Shown here in pieces: positions 48,821-58,923 of a stretch of 64,000 nucleotides of DNA. A program made the translations under genes and the position numbers. The notes under the pieces were generated by a model that was given only the letters and a program-made list of their open reading frames with translations, had not been told where the DNA came from and searched no databases. The stretch spans positions 1 through 64,000 of the forward strand of contig CAZLGW010000020.1 of assembly GCA_964559125.1 (NCBI GenBank), written 5' to 3'. The stretch's first letter is position 1, and each line of letters opens with the position of its first letter. Origin of the DNA: Ravibacter sp964559125 (GTDB lineage Bacteria; Bacteroidota; Bacteroidia; Cytophagales; Spirosomataceae).

Positions 48821-50656
48821 TCATAACCCCTGCATTAAAGTAAGCTTACGATAAAAGCCGTCCTGGTTTTCAAGCAACTGCGAATGGGTGCCCCGCTCGA
48901 TAATCCGGCCCTGGTGTATGACCAGTATTTCGTCGGCATGCTGGATCGTACTGAGCCTGTGTGCGATGACCAGCACTGTCCGGTTGGCCATTAGCCGGGT
49001 CAGCGCATCCTGGACCAGCTTTTCGGATTCGGTATCGAGTGCAGACGTGGCTTCATCGAGTATAAGTACCGGCGGATTCCTGAGCACTGCCCGCGCAATG
49101 CTGATCCTTTGCCGCTGCCCTCCCGATAGCTTTGTCCCCCTTTCGCCGATTACGGTCTGGTATCCGTCCGGCTGATCAATAATGAACTGGTGTGCGTTGG
49201 CGATTTTCGCAGCCCGGTATACTTCTTCATCCGTTGCATCTGCGCCAAAAACGATATTGTTGTAGATCGTATCGTTAAAAAGAATGGATTCCTGGGTGAC
49301 GATGCCCATCTGGTTGCGGAGCGACGATACCGAAAGGTCGCGGAGGTCGTAGCCGTCAATGGTAATACTGCCTTCGGTAGGATCGTAAAACCTGGGAACA
49401 AGGTCGGCAATCGTAGATTTACCTCCGCCCGAAGATCCTACCAGGGCGACGGTTTTTCCTTTCGGTAGCCTGAAACTGATGTCATGAAGTACACGGGCAT
49501 TTTTGTCGTATTCGAAGTATACATTATTGACAGCTATTTCATGCTCAAAATGCTCTATTTTTAATGGATTGTCTTTTTCAGGGATCGCATTTTTCGCATC
49601 CAGGAGCTCCAGTACCCTTTCGCCGGCTGCAATCCCCCGCTGCGTATTACTGAAGGCATTGGATATTTCTTTGGCAGGGCGCATTACCTGCGAGAAGATG
49701 GCAATGTAGGTGATGAATTGTTCGGCAGAGAGCTCCGACTCTCCCGACAGTACCATCTGTCCGCCGAAAAGAAGGATAAGCGCCACAACGAATACACCCA
49801 TGAACTCGGAAAAAGGGGAAGACATTTCCCGCTTGTAGGCCATCGATTTAATAGACCGCTGGTACCCTTCATTTTCTGTTTGGAACTTACTCCTGATAAA
49901 ACCTTCCGCATTAAACCCTTTGACGACCCGCATACCGCCGAAGACTTCGTCCATAAGGCTGATCAGCCCCCCGAGCCGGTTCTGGCCGTCCCGGGCTTCT
50001 TTGCGCATCTGTCTTACGATTATAGCAATAAAGGCGCCTGAAATAGGTATGACCAGGAAAGCGAAAGCGGAAAGGCTAAGCGAAATCTTAAACAATACAT
50101 ACAGGAAGCTGATCAGCGTAAAGAGCTCTTTAAAAGCGGCTGAAAAGGAATTGGCTACCGAGCTTTCCACTTCCTGGACATCGGTGACTATCCTGGAAAT
50201 AAGGTTTCCCTTTCGCTCGGAAGAAAAAAAGCCGAGGTGGAGATGAATGGCATTGTCGAAAACCGCCTGTCGGAGCCGGCCTACCATTTTGACCTTGAAT
50301 CTTTCGATCAGGCGGGCAGTGAGGTAGCGGAAGATATTGGAAATGAGCACCGAAGCGATAATAATAGCACAGACAAACTTAAGGGCTCCCCATTCGCCGT
50401 ATTGCGTTAATGTGTTCTGAAAGTGATAGTTGAAAAGATCTACAAGGTAGTCGATGCTTACACGGGCGACCGGCTCTGCTATGGTTTCCGGGCTTCCGGC
50501 TTCTCCTCCCTGCTTGAACAGAACTTTGAGCAAGGGTATCAGGAGCGTGAAATTGAGGATGCCGAACACACTTGCCAGCAACGATGTAAAAAAGAAGGGT
50601 ACAACGAATCTTCTGAGCGGGCGGGCAAATGAAAGTAGACGCCAATAGGTTTTCAT
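48821..50656 (-). CDS. MsbA-like ABC exporter (fused permease and ATPase)
   Basis: 611 residues from ATG at 50656; an in-frame extension to 50725 is basic and unlike the family. Six membrane segments lie in the first 320 residues. Walker A GSSGGGKST is at 407-415, signature LSGGQ at 510-514, Walker B LILDE at 531-535, and the switch His is in VIAHRLST. Family members flip lipids, lipid A or peptides across the inner membrane. Placed beside a surface-polymer operon on the same strand. Confidence 0.93.
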   Translation of the reverse strand: MKTYWRLLSFARPLRRFVVPFFFTSLLASVFGILNFTLLIPLLKVLFKQGGEAGSPETIAEPVARVSIDYLVDLFNYHFQNTLTQYGEWGALKFVCAIIIASVLISNIFRYLTARLIERFKVKMVGRLRQAVFDNAIHLHLGFFSSERKGNLISRIVTDVQEVESSVANSFSAAFKELFTLISFLYVLFKISLSLSAFAFLVIPISGAFIAIIVRQMRKEARDGQNRLGGLISLMDEVFGGMRVVKGFNAEGFIRSKFQTENEGYQRSIKSMAYKREMSSPFSEFMGVFVVALILLFGGQMVLSGESELSAEQFITYIAIFSQVMRPAKEISNAFSNTQRGIAAGERVLELLDAKNAIPEKDNPLKIEHFEHEIAVNNVYFEYDKNARVLHDISFRLPKGKTVALVGSSGGGKSTIADLVPRFYDPTEGSITIDGYDLRDLSVSSLRNQMGIVTQESILFNDTIYNNIVFGADATDEEVYRAAKIANAHQFIIDQPDGYQTVIGERGTKLSGGQRQRISIARAVLRNPPVLILDEATSALDTESEKLVQDALTRLMANRTVLVIAHRLSTIQHADEILVIHQGRIIERGTHSQLLENQDGFYRKLTLMQGL

Positions 50657-50734
50657 GACCCAAAGGTAGCACCCGATTCTGAAAATATTCACCTTTCGGC
50701 GTAGCCTGTTTTTGATCGGATGCACTATATTAAT

Positions 50735-50812
50735 ATGTAATCATCAGCCATTAGCAATGGGAAGACGATGAAAAAGCGCTGATGGCTCACAGCTGATTTC
50801 TGATAGCCTTTA
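50735..50812. repeat. Intergenic imperfect repeat of ATCAGC-type units
   Basis: The stretch contains ATCAGCCATTAGC and, after about 25 bases, GCTGATGGCTCACAGCTGATTTCTGATAGC, which gives several imperfect inverted matches. It has the look of a dispersed intergenic repeat between divergent genes. Confidence 0.4.
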
Positions 50813-50817
50813 TTTAT

Positions 50818-51780
50818 ATGAAACGAAGAGACTTTGTCAGAGCGACCATAGGCGTGCCGCTCCTGCCCGCGCTGGAAGCTTATGTTCCGGAGCAGGTCGA
50901 TTATTTTAAAGAAGAGGAAATCCGGGGCGGAATTCCGCCGGCAGACCGGTATGCGCTGCACTTCATGGCGGTGGGCGACTGGGGAAGGAACGGAGAATAC
51001 CTGCAGGCTGAAGTGGCTGCCGGGATGGGCGAGTGGGCTAGCCGTAACCGTACCCATTTCGTGGTCTCTACAGGCGATAACTTTTATCCTAAAGGCGTTA
51101 TAAGCGAACAGGACCCTCTCTGGCATTTTTCTTTCGAAAATGTCTATAAAGCGCATTCGCTTCAATGCGACTGGTATCCTGTTTTGGGTAACCATGACTA
51201 CGGCGCCGATCCCGACGCCCAGGTCAGGTACAGTGCAATAAGCCGCAGGTGGAAAATGCCGGCGCGCTATTATTCAAAGGAGGTCTCCCTTGGAAAAGGA
51301 AAGGGAAGCGCGCTGTTTGTGATGCTGGATACCAATCCGATGGTAGACGACGAGCGGAAGGAAGAGACCGACCGGCAGTTAGCCTGGCTTGAGGCTACGC
51401 TGCAGGCTGCATCAAAAGAAACGAAGTGGAAGATTGTTGTAGGGCATCATCCGGCCTATACGGTGGGGCCGAGAGTACAGCATCGTCACGTTGTGCTTGT
51501 CAGGGAAATGTTGGCGGGTATCTTCAGAAAATACGGTGTGGACGTCTATCTGTCGGGGCACGAGCATTCGCTGCAGCACCTGAAAGAAGAAGGATTTCCC
51601 CATCAGTTTGTTTCCGGGGCTGGTTCTGAGCTTACCGGTGTAACCTCCGGGATCGCTTACAGCAGGTTTGAGGCTTCGGTCAATGGCTTTATGTATGCTT
51701 CGCTCGACGTGGGCCGGTTGAATATGAAAGCAATTGATTATACGGGGAAGGTCCTGTATGAGACGGATCTTGAAAAGTAG
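50818..51780 (+). CDS. Purple-acid-phosphatase-like metallophosphoesterase (TRAP type)
   Basis: 320 residues with a Tat-like start (MKRRDFVRATIGVPLLP). Metal motifs in order: GDWG, STGDNFYPKG, LGNHDY, VVGHHPAY and SGHEHSLQ. This is the tartrate-resistant acid phosphatase layout, and all metal ligands are present. It releases phosphate from organic esters in the periplasm. Divergent from the ABC exporter. Confidence 0.92.
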   Translation: MKRRDFVRATIGVPLLPALEAYVPEQVDYFKEEEIRGGIPPADRYALHFMAVGDWGRNGEYLQAEVAAGMGEWASRNRTHFVVSTGDNFYPKGVISEQDPLWHFSFENVYKAHSLQCDWYPVLGNHDYGADPDAQVRYSAISRRWKMPARYYSKEVSLGKGKGSALFVMLDTNPMVDDERKEETDRQLAWLEATLQAASKETKWKIVVGHHPAYTVGPRVQHRHVVLVREMLAGIFRKYGVDVYLSGHEHSLQHLKEEGFPHQFVSGAGSELTGVTSGIAYSRFEASVNGFMYASLDVGRLNMKAIDYTGKVLYETDLEK

Positions 51781-51798
51781 CGGACAGGTCGGCCGGGA

Positions 51799-53013
51799 TC
51801 AGCTAATCCTGTCGATTGATGACGGCGCCGCCGCGTGATAGTCTTTCCGGATAATTTCTGCGTATTTGTCCAGCAACCCGATCACCCTCTCCCGGTTTTC
51901 GGACTGGATAATGCATCCTACATGGTATTCTTCCTCCAGGCGCCATACTACCTCAGGGTCATGGAAAGGAGACATATCCGGCCATTGGTGCCTGGCCAGA
52001 GAAATAATAATCCCTGCGTATTCCTTTTGAAGGGGCGGGAGAGTGTAGGGTGTCCCGGTAGCCTCGGCTGTTTCAAGCCGCGCCCATTCTTTCCAGAGGT
52101 TAAGCCCGGAAGAGGCTTCTACCATATCGGCCAGGTGGGCGCCGCCTACCCTGCAGGACGTTTCAAGAAAGTAGTAGTGACCGTCTTCACGCGACCGTAT
52201 GACTTCCGTATGAGAGGCGCTGTACTGAAGTCCGAATGCTTTCAGCAGGTCGATGCTTATGGTTTCCAGCGCATGTTGTTCCGGTGATCCGAAAGGAACT
52301 GTCACCGATCTGAAAATACCCCCGCCATGGGCGACGTCAAAAGGAGGGGAGAGGTAGACGCTCGACCACGTGAAGACGACCTTGCCCCCGAATGAAAGGC
52401 AGTCGACATGGTATACATCGCCGGGCTTGAACTGCTCTACCAGGTATTCGTGGCGTTTGTCGCCCAGTTCATGAATCGTTTCCCACAGTTCTTCCGCCGA
52501 ATGTGATTTGGTAATACCCGCAGCAGAAGCCTCGCTCCTGGGTTTGATCATCCATGGGCCGGGATATTCTGCAATGAATCCGTTGATCTGATCGTCGTTA
52601 AAAAGACTGCAGAACCCGGGCACGCGGATACCCGATTCGGCAGCTTTTATCCGCATGGCCAGCTTATCGCGAAAGTAGCCGGCGGTGGTCCTGCCCATAC
52701 CGGGAATGCGGAACTGCTCCCGGATGAATGCTGCTTTTTCAACATCAAAGTCGTCGAGTGCCACTACACGGTCGATTTTTCTTGTCCGGAATACATAGGC
52801 CAGCCCTCTGATGATTTCTTCCTGGTTGTAGTGGTGATGCCCCTGCTCTTCGATGTAGAAAATTTCATCGATGTACTCATGTACCCAGGGCTTGTTTTCA
52901 AGTTTTTTGGCTGTCAGGAGAAATACCCTGCTGCCGGCTTCCTTACAGGCCTTCAGAAAGTCGTTACCTTTAAAGTAGGTGGTGATGCAGAGAAAAGTAA
53001 GGTTGGCAGACAT
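51799..53013 (-). CDS. ATP-grasp domain protein
   Basis: 404 residues, cytoplasmic. N-terminal domain LTFLCITTYFKGNDFLKACKEAG. ATP-grasp core: RDKLAMRIKAAESGIRVPGF, PWMIKPRSEASAAGITK (ATP-binding Lys), and FLETSCRVGGAHLADMVEASSGLNL, where the usual E-x-N-x-R reads E-T-S-C-R. The family ligates a carboxylate to an amine or thiol. The substrate is unknown, and no other biosynthetic gene is adjacent. Confidence 0.85.
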   Translation of the reverse strand: MSANLTFLCITTYFKGNDFLKACKEAGSRVFLLTAKKLENKPWVHEYIDEIFYIEEQGHHHYNQEEIIRGLAYVFRTRKIDRVVALDDFDVEKAAFIREQFRIPGMGRTTAGYFRDKLAMRIKAAESGIRVPGFCSLFNDDQINGFIAEYPGPWMIKPRSEASAAGITKSHSAEELWETIHELGDKRHEYLVEQFKPGDVYHVDCLSFGGKVVFTWSSVYLSPPFDVAHGGGIFRSVTVPFGSPEQHALETISIDLLKAFGLQYSASHTEVIRSREDGHYYFLETSCRVGGAHLADMVEASSGLNLWKEWARLETAEATGTPYTLPPLQKEYAGIIISLARHQWPDMSPFHDPEVVWRLEEEYHVGCIIQSENRERVIGLLDKYAEIIRKDYHAAAPSSIDRIS

Positions 53014-53056
53014 GGTATCTCGGGTTTATCGGGGCCCTGTATTTTCCGGTTTCTCC

Positions 53057-53098
53057 TAAAAAACGAAAAATCAGCCCATTATGCAAATATCGGCTGAT
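53057..53098 (-). terminator. Intrinsic terminator of the leucyl aminopeptidase gene
   Basis: ATCAGCC (53070-53076) / GGCTGAT (53092-53098), 7 bp, followed on the minus strand by TTTTTCGTTTTTT. It is 90 bases after the stop of the peptidase gene. Confidence 0.75.
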
Positions 53099-53187
53099 AA
53101 AATAGGTTGAGCTCCGGTTTCGGATACAGGCCGCGAATGCATGAATTATATAATTTTCAGACCGAAAGGCTGTAGTGAGGCGGCGTG

Positions 53188-54579
53188 TTATTCCAGTTTT
53201 TCCAGGAATTGCCGTAGTAGCCTTACACCAAAGGCCGTTCCTGCCCTGCCGGCCACAAAATCGGTGTCGCCGAAAGCTGTTCCCGCAATGTCGAGGTGGG
53301 CCCATTCAGGATGATTATCGGTGAAAACCTCCAGGAATTTGGCGGCTACGACCGCTCCGGCCATAGGTTTCCCGTGAAAGTTCTTTACGTCGGCGATGTC
53401 AGATTCTACTTCCTCTTTGTATTCGTCCCACAGCGGGAGGCGCCACAGGCGTTCCCCTGCTGCTTCCCCAGCTTCTTCGAGATCTTTTGCGAGCCGGTCG
53501 TTCTGCGTAAAAAGCCCTGCTGCCTGGTAGCCGAGCGTCTGGATCACGCTTCCCGTCAGGGTCGCCAGGTCTATCAGTATATCGGGGCTGAATTCCCTGA
53601 CCGCATAACTCAGGCCGTCAGCCAGAATCAGTCTTCCTTCGGCGTCGGTGTCGATCACTTCGATGGTCTTGCCGGAATAGGAACCGATCACATCCCCGGG
53701 TTTCAGGGCAGCTCCGTCAACGCAGTTTTCGGTAGCGGGGACGATACCTATGAGCCTGACCGGGAGCTGCAGCCGGGCAGCCAGCTCGATCGTCCCTAGT
53801 ACTGCAGCAGCTCCCCCCATATCGCTTTTCATGAGGTGCATGTTATTGCTGCCCTTAATGGAGACCCCGCCTGTATCGAAAGTCACACCTTTGCCTACCA
53901 GCGCTACGGTCTTTCCGTAAGAAGCCGGGGTATACTCGGCGATGATCATGGCAGCATCCTGAGGGCTTCCCTGGTTTACTGCAAGTAGGGCGGAAAACCC
54001 GAAATGAGCCAGCTCGGTCTGGTCAAAAACCTTCACCCGGTATCCGTATGTATCGCCCGATTCCAGTGCCCATTTCGCCAGCATAACCGCATTTTTTTTG
54101 TTCGCCGGCGCGTTCATCAGGTCCATAATCCTCAACTGCACTTCCGCTGTCTTTTGCGCCCGGTCGACTAGTTCCCCGAGTCCGGAGGCTGCACTCGATA
54201 CCAGGATCAGGCGTCCGTCACGACCGAAAAGGCTGCTGACCGGCTGGCGGTCAGTTTTATATAACCGGATATCATAGCCGCCCAGCATGACACCGCTGAC
54301 AATGGCCTCTACACCGGAGTGGTCAAACCCGGAAACTTCTATGGAAACCGTCTGCGGCCAGTCATATTTTCTTTGATGAAACAGTTTCCTGACTATTTTC
54401 CGGATAGACGACGGATTGGCAGAAGTTCCCGTCCCCAGCCATAGCTCATTTTCGCCCGGCCACCAGGTTTCGCCTGCTTTTCCTGAAAATACCCGGTAGC
54501 CTTCCGGTATCCTGTCCTCGCTGAACAGCCTGACGAGGAGTGTGTCTTCCGTGTGAGACGATACTAAAGTGATTTGCAT
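53188..54579 (-). CDS. Leucyl aminopeptidase (M17)
   Basis: 463 residues from ATG at 54579 (a frame open to 54714 adds an unconserved, Cys-rich stretch). Catalytic block: GKGVTFDTGG (229-238, Lys230, Asp235), Asp253, and DTDAEGR (310-316, usually NTDAEGR), covering both zinc sites and the catalytic Arg316. Removes N-terminal residues from peptides in the cytoplasm as a hexamer. The first metal-site Asn of NTDAEGR is Asp here, a minor change. Confidence 0.93.
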   Translation of the reverse strand: MQITLVSSHTEDTLLVRLFSEDRIPEGYRVFSGKAGETWWPGENELWLGTGTSANPSSIRKIVRKLFHQRKYDWPQTVSIEVSGFDHSGVEAIVSGVMLGGYDIRLYKTDRQPVSSLFGRDGRLILVSSAASGLGELVDRAQKTAEVQLRIMDLMNAPANKKNAVMLAKWALESGDTYGYRVKVFDQTELAHFGFSALLAVNQGSPQDAAMIIAEYTPASYGKTVALVGKGVTFDTGGVSIKGSNNMHLMKSDMGGAAAVLGTIELAARLQLPVRLIGIVPATENCVDGAALKPGDVIGSYSGKTIEVIDTDAEGRLILADGLSYAVREFSPDILIDLATLTGSVIQTLGYQAAGLFTQNDRLAKDLEEAGEAAGERLWRLPLWDEYKEEVESDIADVKNFHGKPMAGAVVAAKFLEVFTDNHPEWAHLDIAGTAFGDTDFVAGRAGTAFGVRLLRQFLEKLE

Positions 54580-54856
54580 AATGAATAGAACCCGGTTATA
54601 TAGATCCGTCAATTTAGATAATGATATTGAAAACCGGCAGATTTTACAGGAAATATCCGCTGGAATACTACAAAAGGATAGAGGGATTTCGAAGGGGAGA
54701 GCGTATGGTTTCAATAAGAGCGACAGATCGGGGTGCTTGTTTTTTTGGATTTGTATTTTGCGAGGAGTTTTGTGTTGTAAATAATTGTTTGTAAGGTGTT
54801 TATTCTTTTTCCTGTTGGATAATTTGGCCTAATTTTACCCGGGGCTTATATGAAGG

Positions 54857-54887
54857 TTGATATTCGCTGGATTATCCGTTAGCTTTG
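54857..54887 (+). promoter_or_regulatory. nrdB promoter
   Basis: TTGA (54857-54860), a 19-base spacer and a perfect -7 box TAGCTTTG (54880-54887), leaving a leader of about 37 bases. The rest of the 54580-54930 gap, between the peptidase and nrdB start codons, shows no gene. Confidence 0.6.
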
Positions 54888-54930
54888 TTTTGAACAAATC
54901 TAAGTATCCAGTTTTATATATAAATAAGCT

Positions 54931-55923
54931 ATGTCACAATCTAATCTAACACCAGAGCCCCTATTGATAGAAGATCCCCTGCGGTTTGTACTTTTTCCGA
55001 TCAAGCATAGTGATATATGGCAGTTATACAAGCAGCATGAGGCTTCATTCTGGACGGCGGAGGAGATAGATCTGGGGCCTGACAAAAAAGATTGGGAGTC
55101 GCTTACATCCGGAGAAAGACATTTTATTTCTCATGTCCTGGCTTTTTTTGCGGCTTCAGACGGGATAGTAAATGAAAATCTTGCGGTCAATTTCCTGAGT
55201 GAAGTCCAGTATGCGGAAGCCAAGTGCTTTTATGGCTTCCAGATCGCAATGGAGAATATTCACTCAGAGACTTATTCGCTTCTGATCGACACGTATATAA
55301 AGGACCCCGTCGAGAAAGATCATCTTCTTAGGGCTATTGAGACTATCCCCTGCGTGCAGAAGAAAGCGGAATGGGCTTTGAAATGGATTGACAGCCCGAA
55401 TTTTGCCGAACGCCTGATCGCGTTTGCTGCGGTTGAAGGGATTTTCTTTTCCGGGTCGTTCTGCTCTATTTTCTGGTTAAAGAAACGGGGCCTGATGCCG
55501 GGGCTTTCTTTTTCCAATGAGCTTATCTCCAGGGATGAAGGGCTCCATTGCCAGTTTGCCTGCCTGTTGTATACCCAGCATATCGTTAATAAGCTACCGG
55601 AAGAGCGTATCCTGGAAATAATCCTGGATGCGGTTGAAATCGAAAAGGAATTTGTCTCAGATGCTCTACCTGTTTCCCTGATCGGTATGAATGCCGACCT
55701 TATGAAGCAGTATATAGAATACGTGGCCGACTTCTGGCTGGATCGATTGGGATGCCGCAAGCCTTTTGGTACGGCAAATCCGTTTGATTTTATGGAGCTG
55801 ATCTCACTGCCCGGTAAAACCAACTTCTTCGAGAAAAGGGTAGGAGATTACCAGAAAGCAGGGGTAATGAGCAACTCCAAAGAGAAAGAGTCTACTAAGA
55901 TTACATTCGACGAAGATTTCTGA
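54931..55923 (+). CDS. nrdB: Ribonucleotide reductase class I small subunit
   Basis: 330 residues. All di-iron ligands are visible: Asp47 (TAEEIDL), Glu108 and His111 (MENIH), Glu169 (VEGIFF), Glu203 and His206 (RDEGLH). The radical Tyr is Tyr115 (HSETY). The C-terminus STKITFDEDF is the tail that docks on the large subunit. It supplies the tyrosyl radical for dNTP synthesis. nrdA is not next to it: the following gene is on the other strand. A terminator lies at 55997-56034. Confidence 0.95.
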   Translation: MSQSNLTPEPLLIEDPLRFVLFPIKHSDIWQLYKQHEASFWTAEEIDLGPDKKDWESLTSGERHFISHVLAFFAASDGIVNENLAVNFLSEVQYAEAKCFYGFQIAMENIHSETYSLLIDTYIKDPVEKDHLLRAIETIPCVQKKAEWALKWIDSPNFAERLIAFAAVEGIFFSGSFCSIFWLKKRGLMPGLSFSNELISRDEGLHCQFACLLYTQHIVNKLPEERILEIILDAVEIEKEFVSDALPVSLIGMNADLMKQYIEYVADFWLDRLGCRKPFGTANPFDFMELISLPGKTNFFEKRVGDYQKAGVMSNSKEKESTKITFDEDF

Positions 55924-55996
55924 TAAGCGGTAGCCCGGAGCTGCTGTAGTTACAGGCCCGGTTAGGGAGGTGTCGTCCCTGCGGGACTGGGAGAAG

Positions 55997-56034
55997 CACC
56001 CTCCGGTGAGTATGAAGAGACTTGCCGGAGGGTG
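55997..56034. terminator. Bidirectional terminator between nrdB and the haem-c dehydrogenase gene
   Basis: CACCCTCCGG (55997-56006) / CCGGAGGGTG (56025-56034), perfect 10-bp stem between convergent genes. A second small hairpin GTCCC/GGGAC is at 55975-55987. The T-runs are poor. Confidence 0.65.
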
Positions 56035-56046
56035 TTCTGTGTTATA

Positions 56047-58719
56047 TTACTTCTCTTTATAAATCGGGTTTTCCTTGTTGCCGCCGGCCATCAGGAATGC
56101 CATGAGGTCCTTAAGCTCTTCGGGATTCAGTCCGTTGATCAGGCCGGGAAGCATGACGGATATGGTAGAGTATGCTGTGGAGGCGACGTCCTTTTTGGCA
56201 ACCTTCTGGTGCTCGTCGGGAGTAAAAGGATTCTGGGCTACATAGTAATGGGTAGCATCTTCGTTGGCGAGTCGGCCGATAATAGACCCCCCGTCTTTCA
56301 AAGAGAAGACCGTAGCTGCATATTGGTCGGAGATCGCTTTGTCGGGATCGATAATAGCTTCCAGGATATCTTTGGTAGAAAATCTGGTAGCCAGTTGCGT
56401 AAGGTCAGGACCGGCGTTTTCCCCTTCACCTGCGATAGTATGACATTTGCTGCAGAGTACTGCCGAATAGATAAGTTTGCCGGTTTCAAAATCGCGGCCT
56501 TTCAGACTGGCCTCATTTATAACTGAATCGGCCTGCGCGAGCGTCCACCTTCTGCCGGGTCCCTTGATACTATATTGCCCTACGAGGTCATTGCCGCTTT
56601 GTGAAAGCTTATCGCCACCCGAAAGCTTGTCATATCTGGCAAATTCAGCCTTAGGTACATTGGAAAGAGCAATTTTCCTGGCGCGATCCAGGAAACCGAC
56701 ATAGCTGCGTCCTCCCTTTCGGTTGAAAGCATCCTGGTACCATGAGAAATATTTGTTGCGGCTTTCCTCTGTCCAGCCTGCTTTTTGCTGACTGAGCGCA
56801 ATGGCATAGTACGTGTGCTGGGGAGAAGGCATTTCAGCAAGCATCCCTGCAATATCCAGACCATATTGGGGGTTACGCAACACCAGCTCCGACGAAGCGG
56901 TAGCGTAGCTGGCATCCAGCTCCATCTCGTCAGAGGTCTCATCTTTTTCCATCAGAGCCAGTGTTTTTTCGATTACAGTAGGCGACTGGAGATTGACAAG
57001 GAGTTTGATCAGCAATTTGTTCTGATTTGTGGAGTTTGACGGATATTTGCTGTCGAGGAAAGCTGTCAGTTTGGCTTTTTCGGCTGTCGGCGGGGTGCCA
57101 TGACGATACAAAGCTACTTCCAGCATACGCAGCCAGGCTATTTTTTGTTCCAGGGAAAGAGGCTCGAATTCGATGGAAAGCGCTTTATCGATGATAGGCC
57201 CAAGATCAGATTTATCACCCTGCCGGGCAAGAGCCAGCAGTGCATTGATAGCAGCGGAGGCATTCGACTCCTCGCCGACCTTCGCTCTCCATTCTGTAAC
57301 GGGCTGGTTTTCGACGGCAATCCTGGCGGCGTAGCTTACATAACGGTCTGAATGCCCCAACTGAGGCCATGCGGCAGCGACAGCGCCCGGATCGTTCCTG
57401 CCATGGAATTGCTCCAGGGAAACGCGCAGCTTGCCCTCGGCAGTACGCTCAAAAGGCACTACGTTTGCATCCGGTTTAAATGATTTGTAGTCTTTATGAT
57501 ACACCCTGTAGAGATCGGAGGCAAGCCTGCGTCCGCCTGTCATAAAATAAAGCGCACCGTCCGGACCTATTACCCCGTCTGTAAGCGGCAAGGGTACACC
57601 AGAAAGAAATTCTTCTCTGTCAGCGGTATAGCTGGCGCCTTCCGGTTTCAGTTTCAGGGCATGGACAATCCCGAAGCTCCAATCGAAGGCGAATAATGTA
57701 TTCCGGTATTTTTCAGGAAACCGCGCTTTGTTCGCATAGATAAGGTTGGTTGGTGATCCGTGTCCGATGTTGATAACGGCAGGTAGATTGTCGGGGTAGG
57801 CAGAAGCCCATTTCTGGTTGCCCGTACGCCAACCGAATTCGCTGCCCATAGTGGCATGATTGATACGTGTCGGTCTGTACCAGGGCTGACCGAAATCCCA
57901 CTCCATGTCGGCATCATAGACAAAAAGGTCTCCCGCTTCGTTAAAGGCAAGGTCAAACGGGTTCCGGTACCCCGCGCTTACCAGCTTCCAGTTTTTCCCC
58001 TCGGGGTCGATATTGACAACCCAGCCACCTGGCGCATGACGGTCGTTTGCATGGCCTCTGGGATCTTTAATCAAGGGAAAGAGGTTGTCATCTCCCCAGT
58101 TCCTGGGAAGCGTATACTCGTTTACTTCGGGCAGATCGGTATGGTTTCCGGCTATGATATACAATGATTGGCTGTCGGGGGAGAGAATAATACTGTGCGG
58201 ACCGTGCTCCCCGCTGCCTTCGAATTCCCTGATTGTAGTGATCTTATCGTACTGGTCGTCCCCGTCAGTATCGAAAAGGCGGTATACCCCGCTGTTTGTC
58301 CTGAAGTTAGGATTGGGCCGGTTGTTGATAACTACATAGAGGCTGTTAAAAGCATACAGCAGCCCGTTGGCGTATCCCATAACAAGGCTGTCCTTATCCC
58401 AGGAAATGCTCAGTTTTTCAACCTTTACAGAATCTTTCGACCCGATCTCGGGAATAGTGGTCCTGAAAAGCCCTCCATATTGATCTGAAGTGATTAACCT
58501 GCCCTTGTCATCAAAAGCCATGGCTACCCATGAGCCTTCCTCATGGTCGGAGGGACTGTAAAGATGTTCGGCGACGAAACCCGGCTGCAACTTTAGTTTT
58601 TCGGTTTTGGGGTCGGTTTCTGCCGGTTTTTCCGGCGATCCGCAGCTTTGCAGAAAGTAAAGCCCGACCAGTGCAAAAGCGCCCCAGCCAATGGAGCGTT
58701 TGTAAGGCTTGGTTAACAT
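56047..58719 (-). CDS. PVC-type haem-c dehydrogenase lipoprotein
   Basis: 890 residues from ATG at 58719, where a lipoprotein signal begins (Cys26 in LQSCGSP). The N-terminal propeller resembles PQQ/sorbosone dehydrogenases (NPFDLAFNEAGDLFVYDADMEWDFG, GVIGPDGALYFMTGG). Helical repeats follow (about 430-700), then CSKCH (756-760) binding one haem c. It oxidises an alcohol or sugar in the periplasm and feeds electrons to the respiratory chain. Same architecture as 5838-8873, but far from a SusCD locus. Confidence 0.88.
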   Translation of the reverse strand: MLTKPYKRSIGWGAFALVGLYFLQSCGSPEKPAETDPKTEKLKLQPGFVAEHLYSPSDHEEGSWVAMAFDDKGRLITSDQYGGLFRTTIPEIGSKDSVKVEKLSISWDKDSLVMGYANGLLYAFNSLYVVINNRPNPNFRTNSGVYRLFDTDGDDQYDKITTIREFEGSGEHGPHSIILSPDSQSLYIIAGNHTDLPEVNEYTLPRNWGDDNLFPLIKDPRGHANDRHAPGGWVVNIDPEGKNWKLVSAGYRNPFDLAFNEAGDLFVYDADMEWDFGQPWYRPTRINHATMGSEFGWRTGNQKWASAYPDNLPAVINIGHGSPTNLIYANKARFPEKYRNTLFAFDWSFGIVHALKLKPEGASYTADREEFLSGVPLPLTDGVIGPDGALYFMTGGRRLASDLYRVYHKDYKSFKPDANVVPFERTAEGKLRVSLEQFHGRNDPGAVAAAWPQLGHSDRYVSYAARIAVENQPVTEWRAKVGEESNASAAINALLALARQGDKSDLGPIIDKALSIEFEPLSLEQKIAWLRMLEVALYRHGTPPTAEKAKLTAFLDSKYPSNSTNQNKLLIKLLVNLQSPTVIEKTLALMEKDETSDEMELDASYATASSELVLRNPQYGLDIAGMLAEMPSPQHTYYAIALSQQKAGWTEESRNKYFSWYQDAFNRKGGRSYVGFLDRARKIALSNVPKAEFARYDKLSGGDKLSQSGNDLVGQYSIKGPGRRWTLAQADSVINEASLKGRDFETGKLIYSAVLCSKCHTIAGEGENAGPDLTQLATRFSTKDILEAIIDPDKAISDQYAATVFSLKDGGSIIGRLANEDATHYYVAQNPFTPDEHQKVAKKDVASTAYSTISVMLPGLINGLNPEELKDLMAFLMAGGNKENPIYKEK

Positions 58720-58923
58720 AGAAGAAAATGAATGGTAGTTTATGACAAATGGGAAAAACAATAGGGTTTAATGGAATAATTATTTCTCTTATGCAAAAAA
58801 CAATAAAGATCCGCGCAGTCTATCCTGCGCTATCCTGACTTCCTGCTGCCAGCTTTTTGCTCACGTATTTTTCAAACCGGAGACAGGCTGTGGATAGCGG
58901 GTTTACTATATTAATGAGAATTC

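Noticed and set aside
50657..50725. Longer start of the ABC exporter gene
   Set aside because: The extra 23 residues are basic and Cys-containing and lack family similarity; MKTYWRLLSFARP at 50656 is the normal start.
54580..54714. Longer start of the leucyl aminopeptidase gene
   Set aside because: The added 45 residues are unlike the family and would place the start far upstream; MQITLVSS at 54579 fits.
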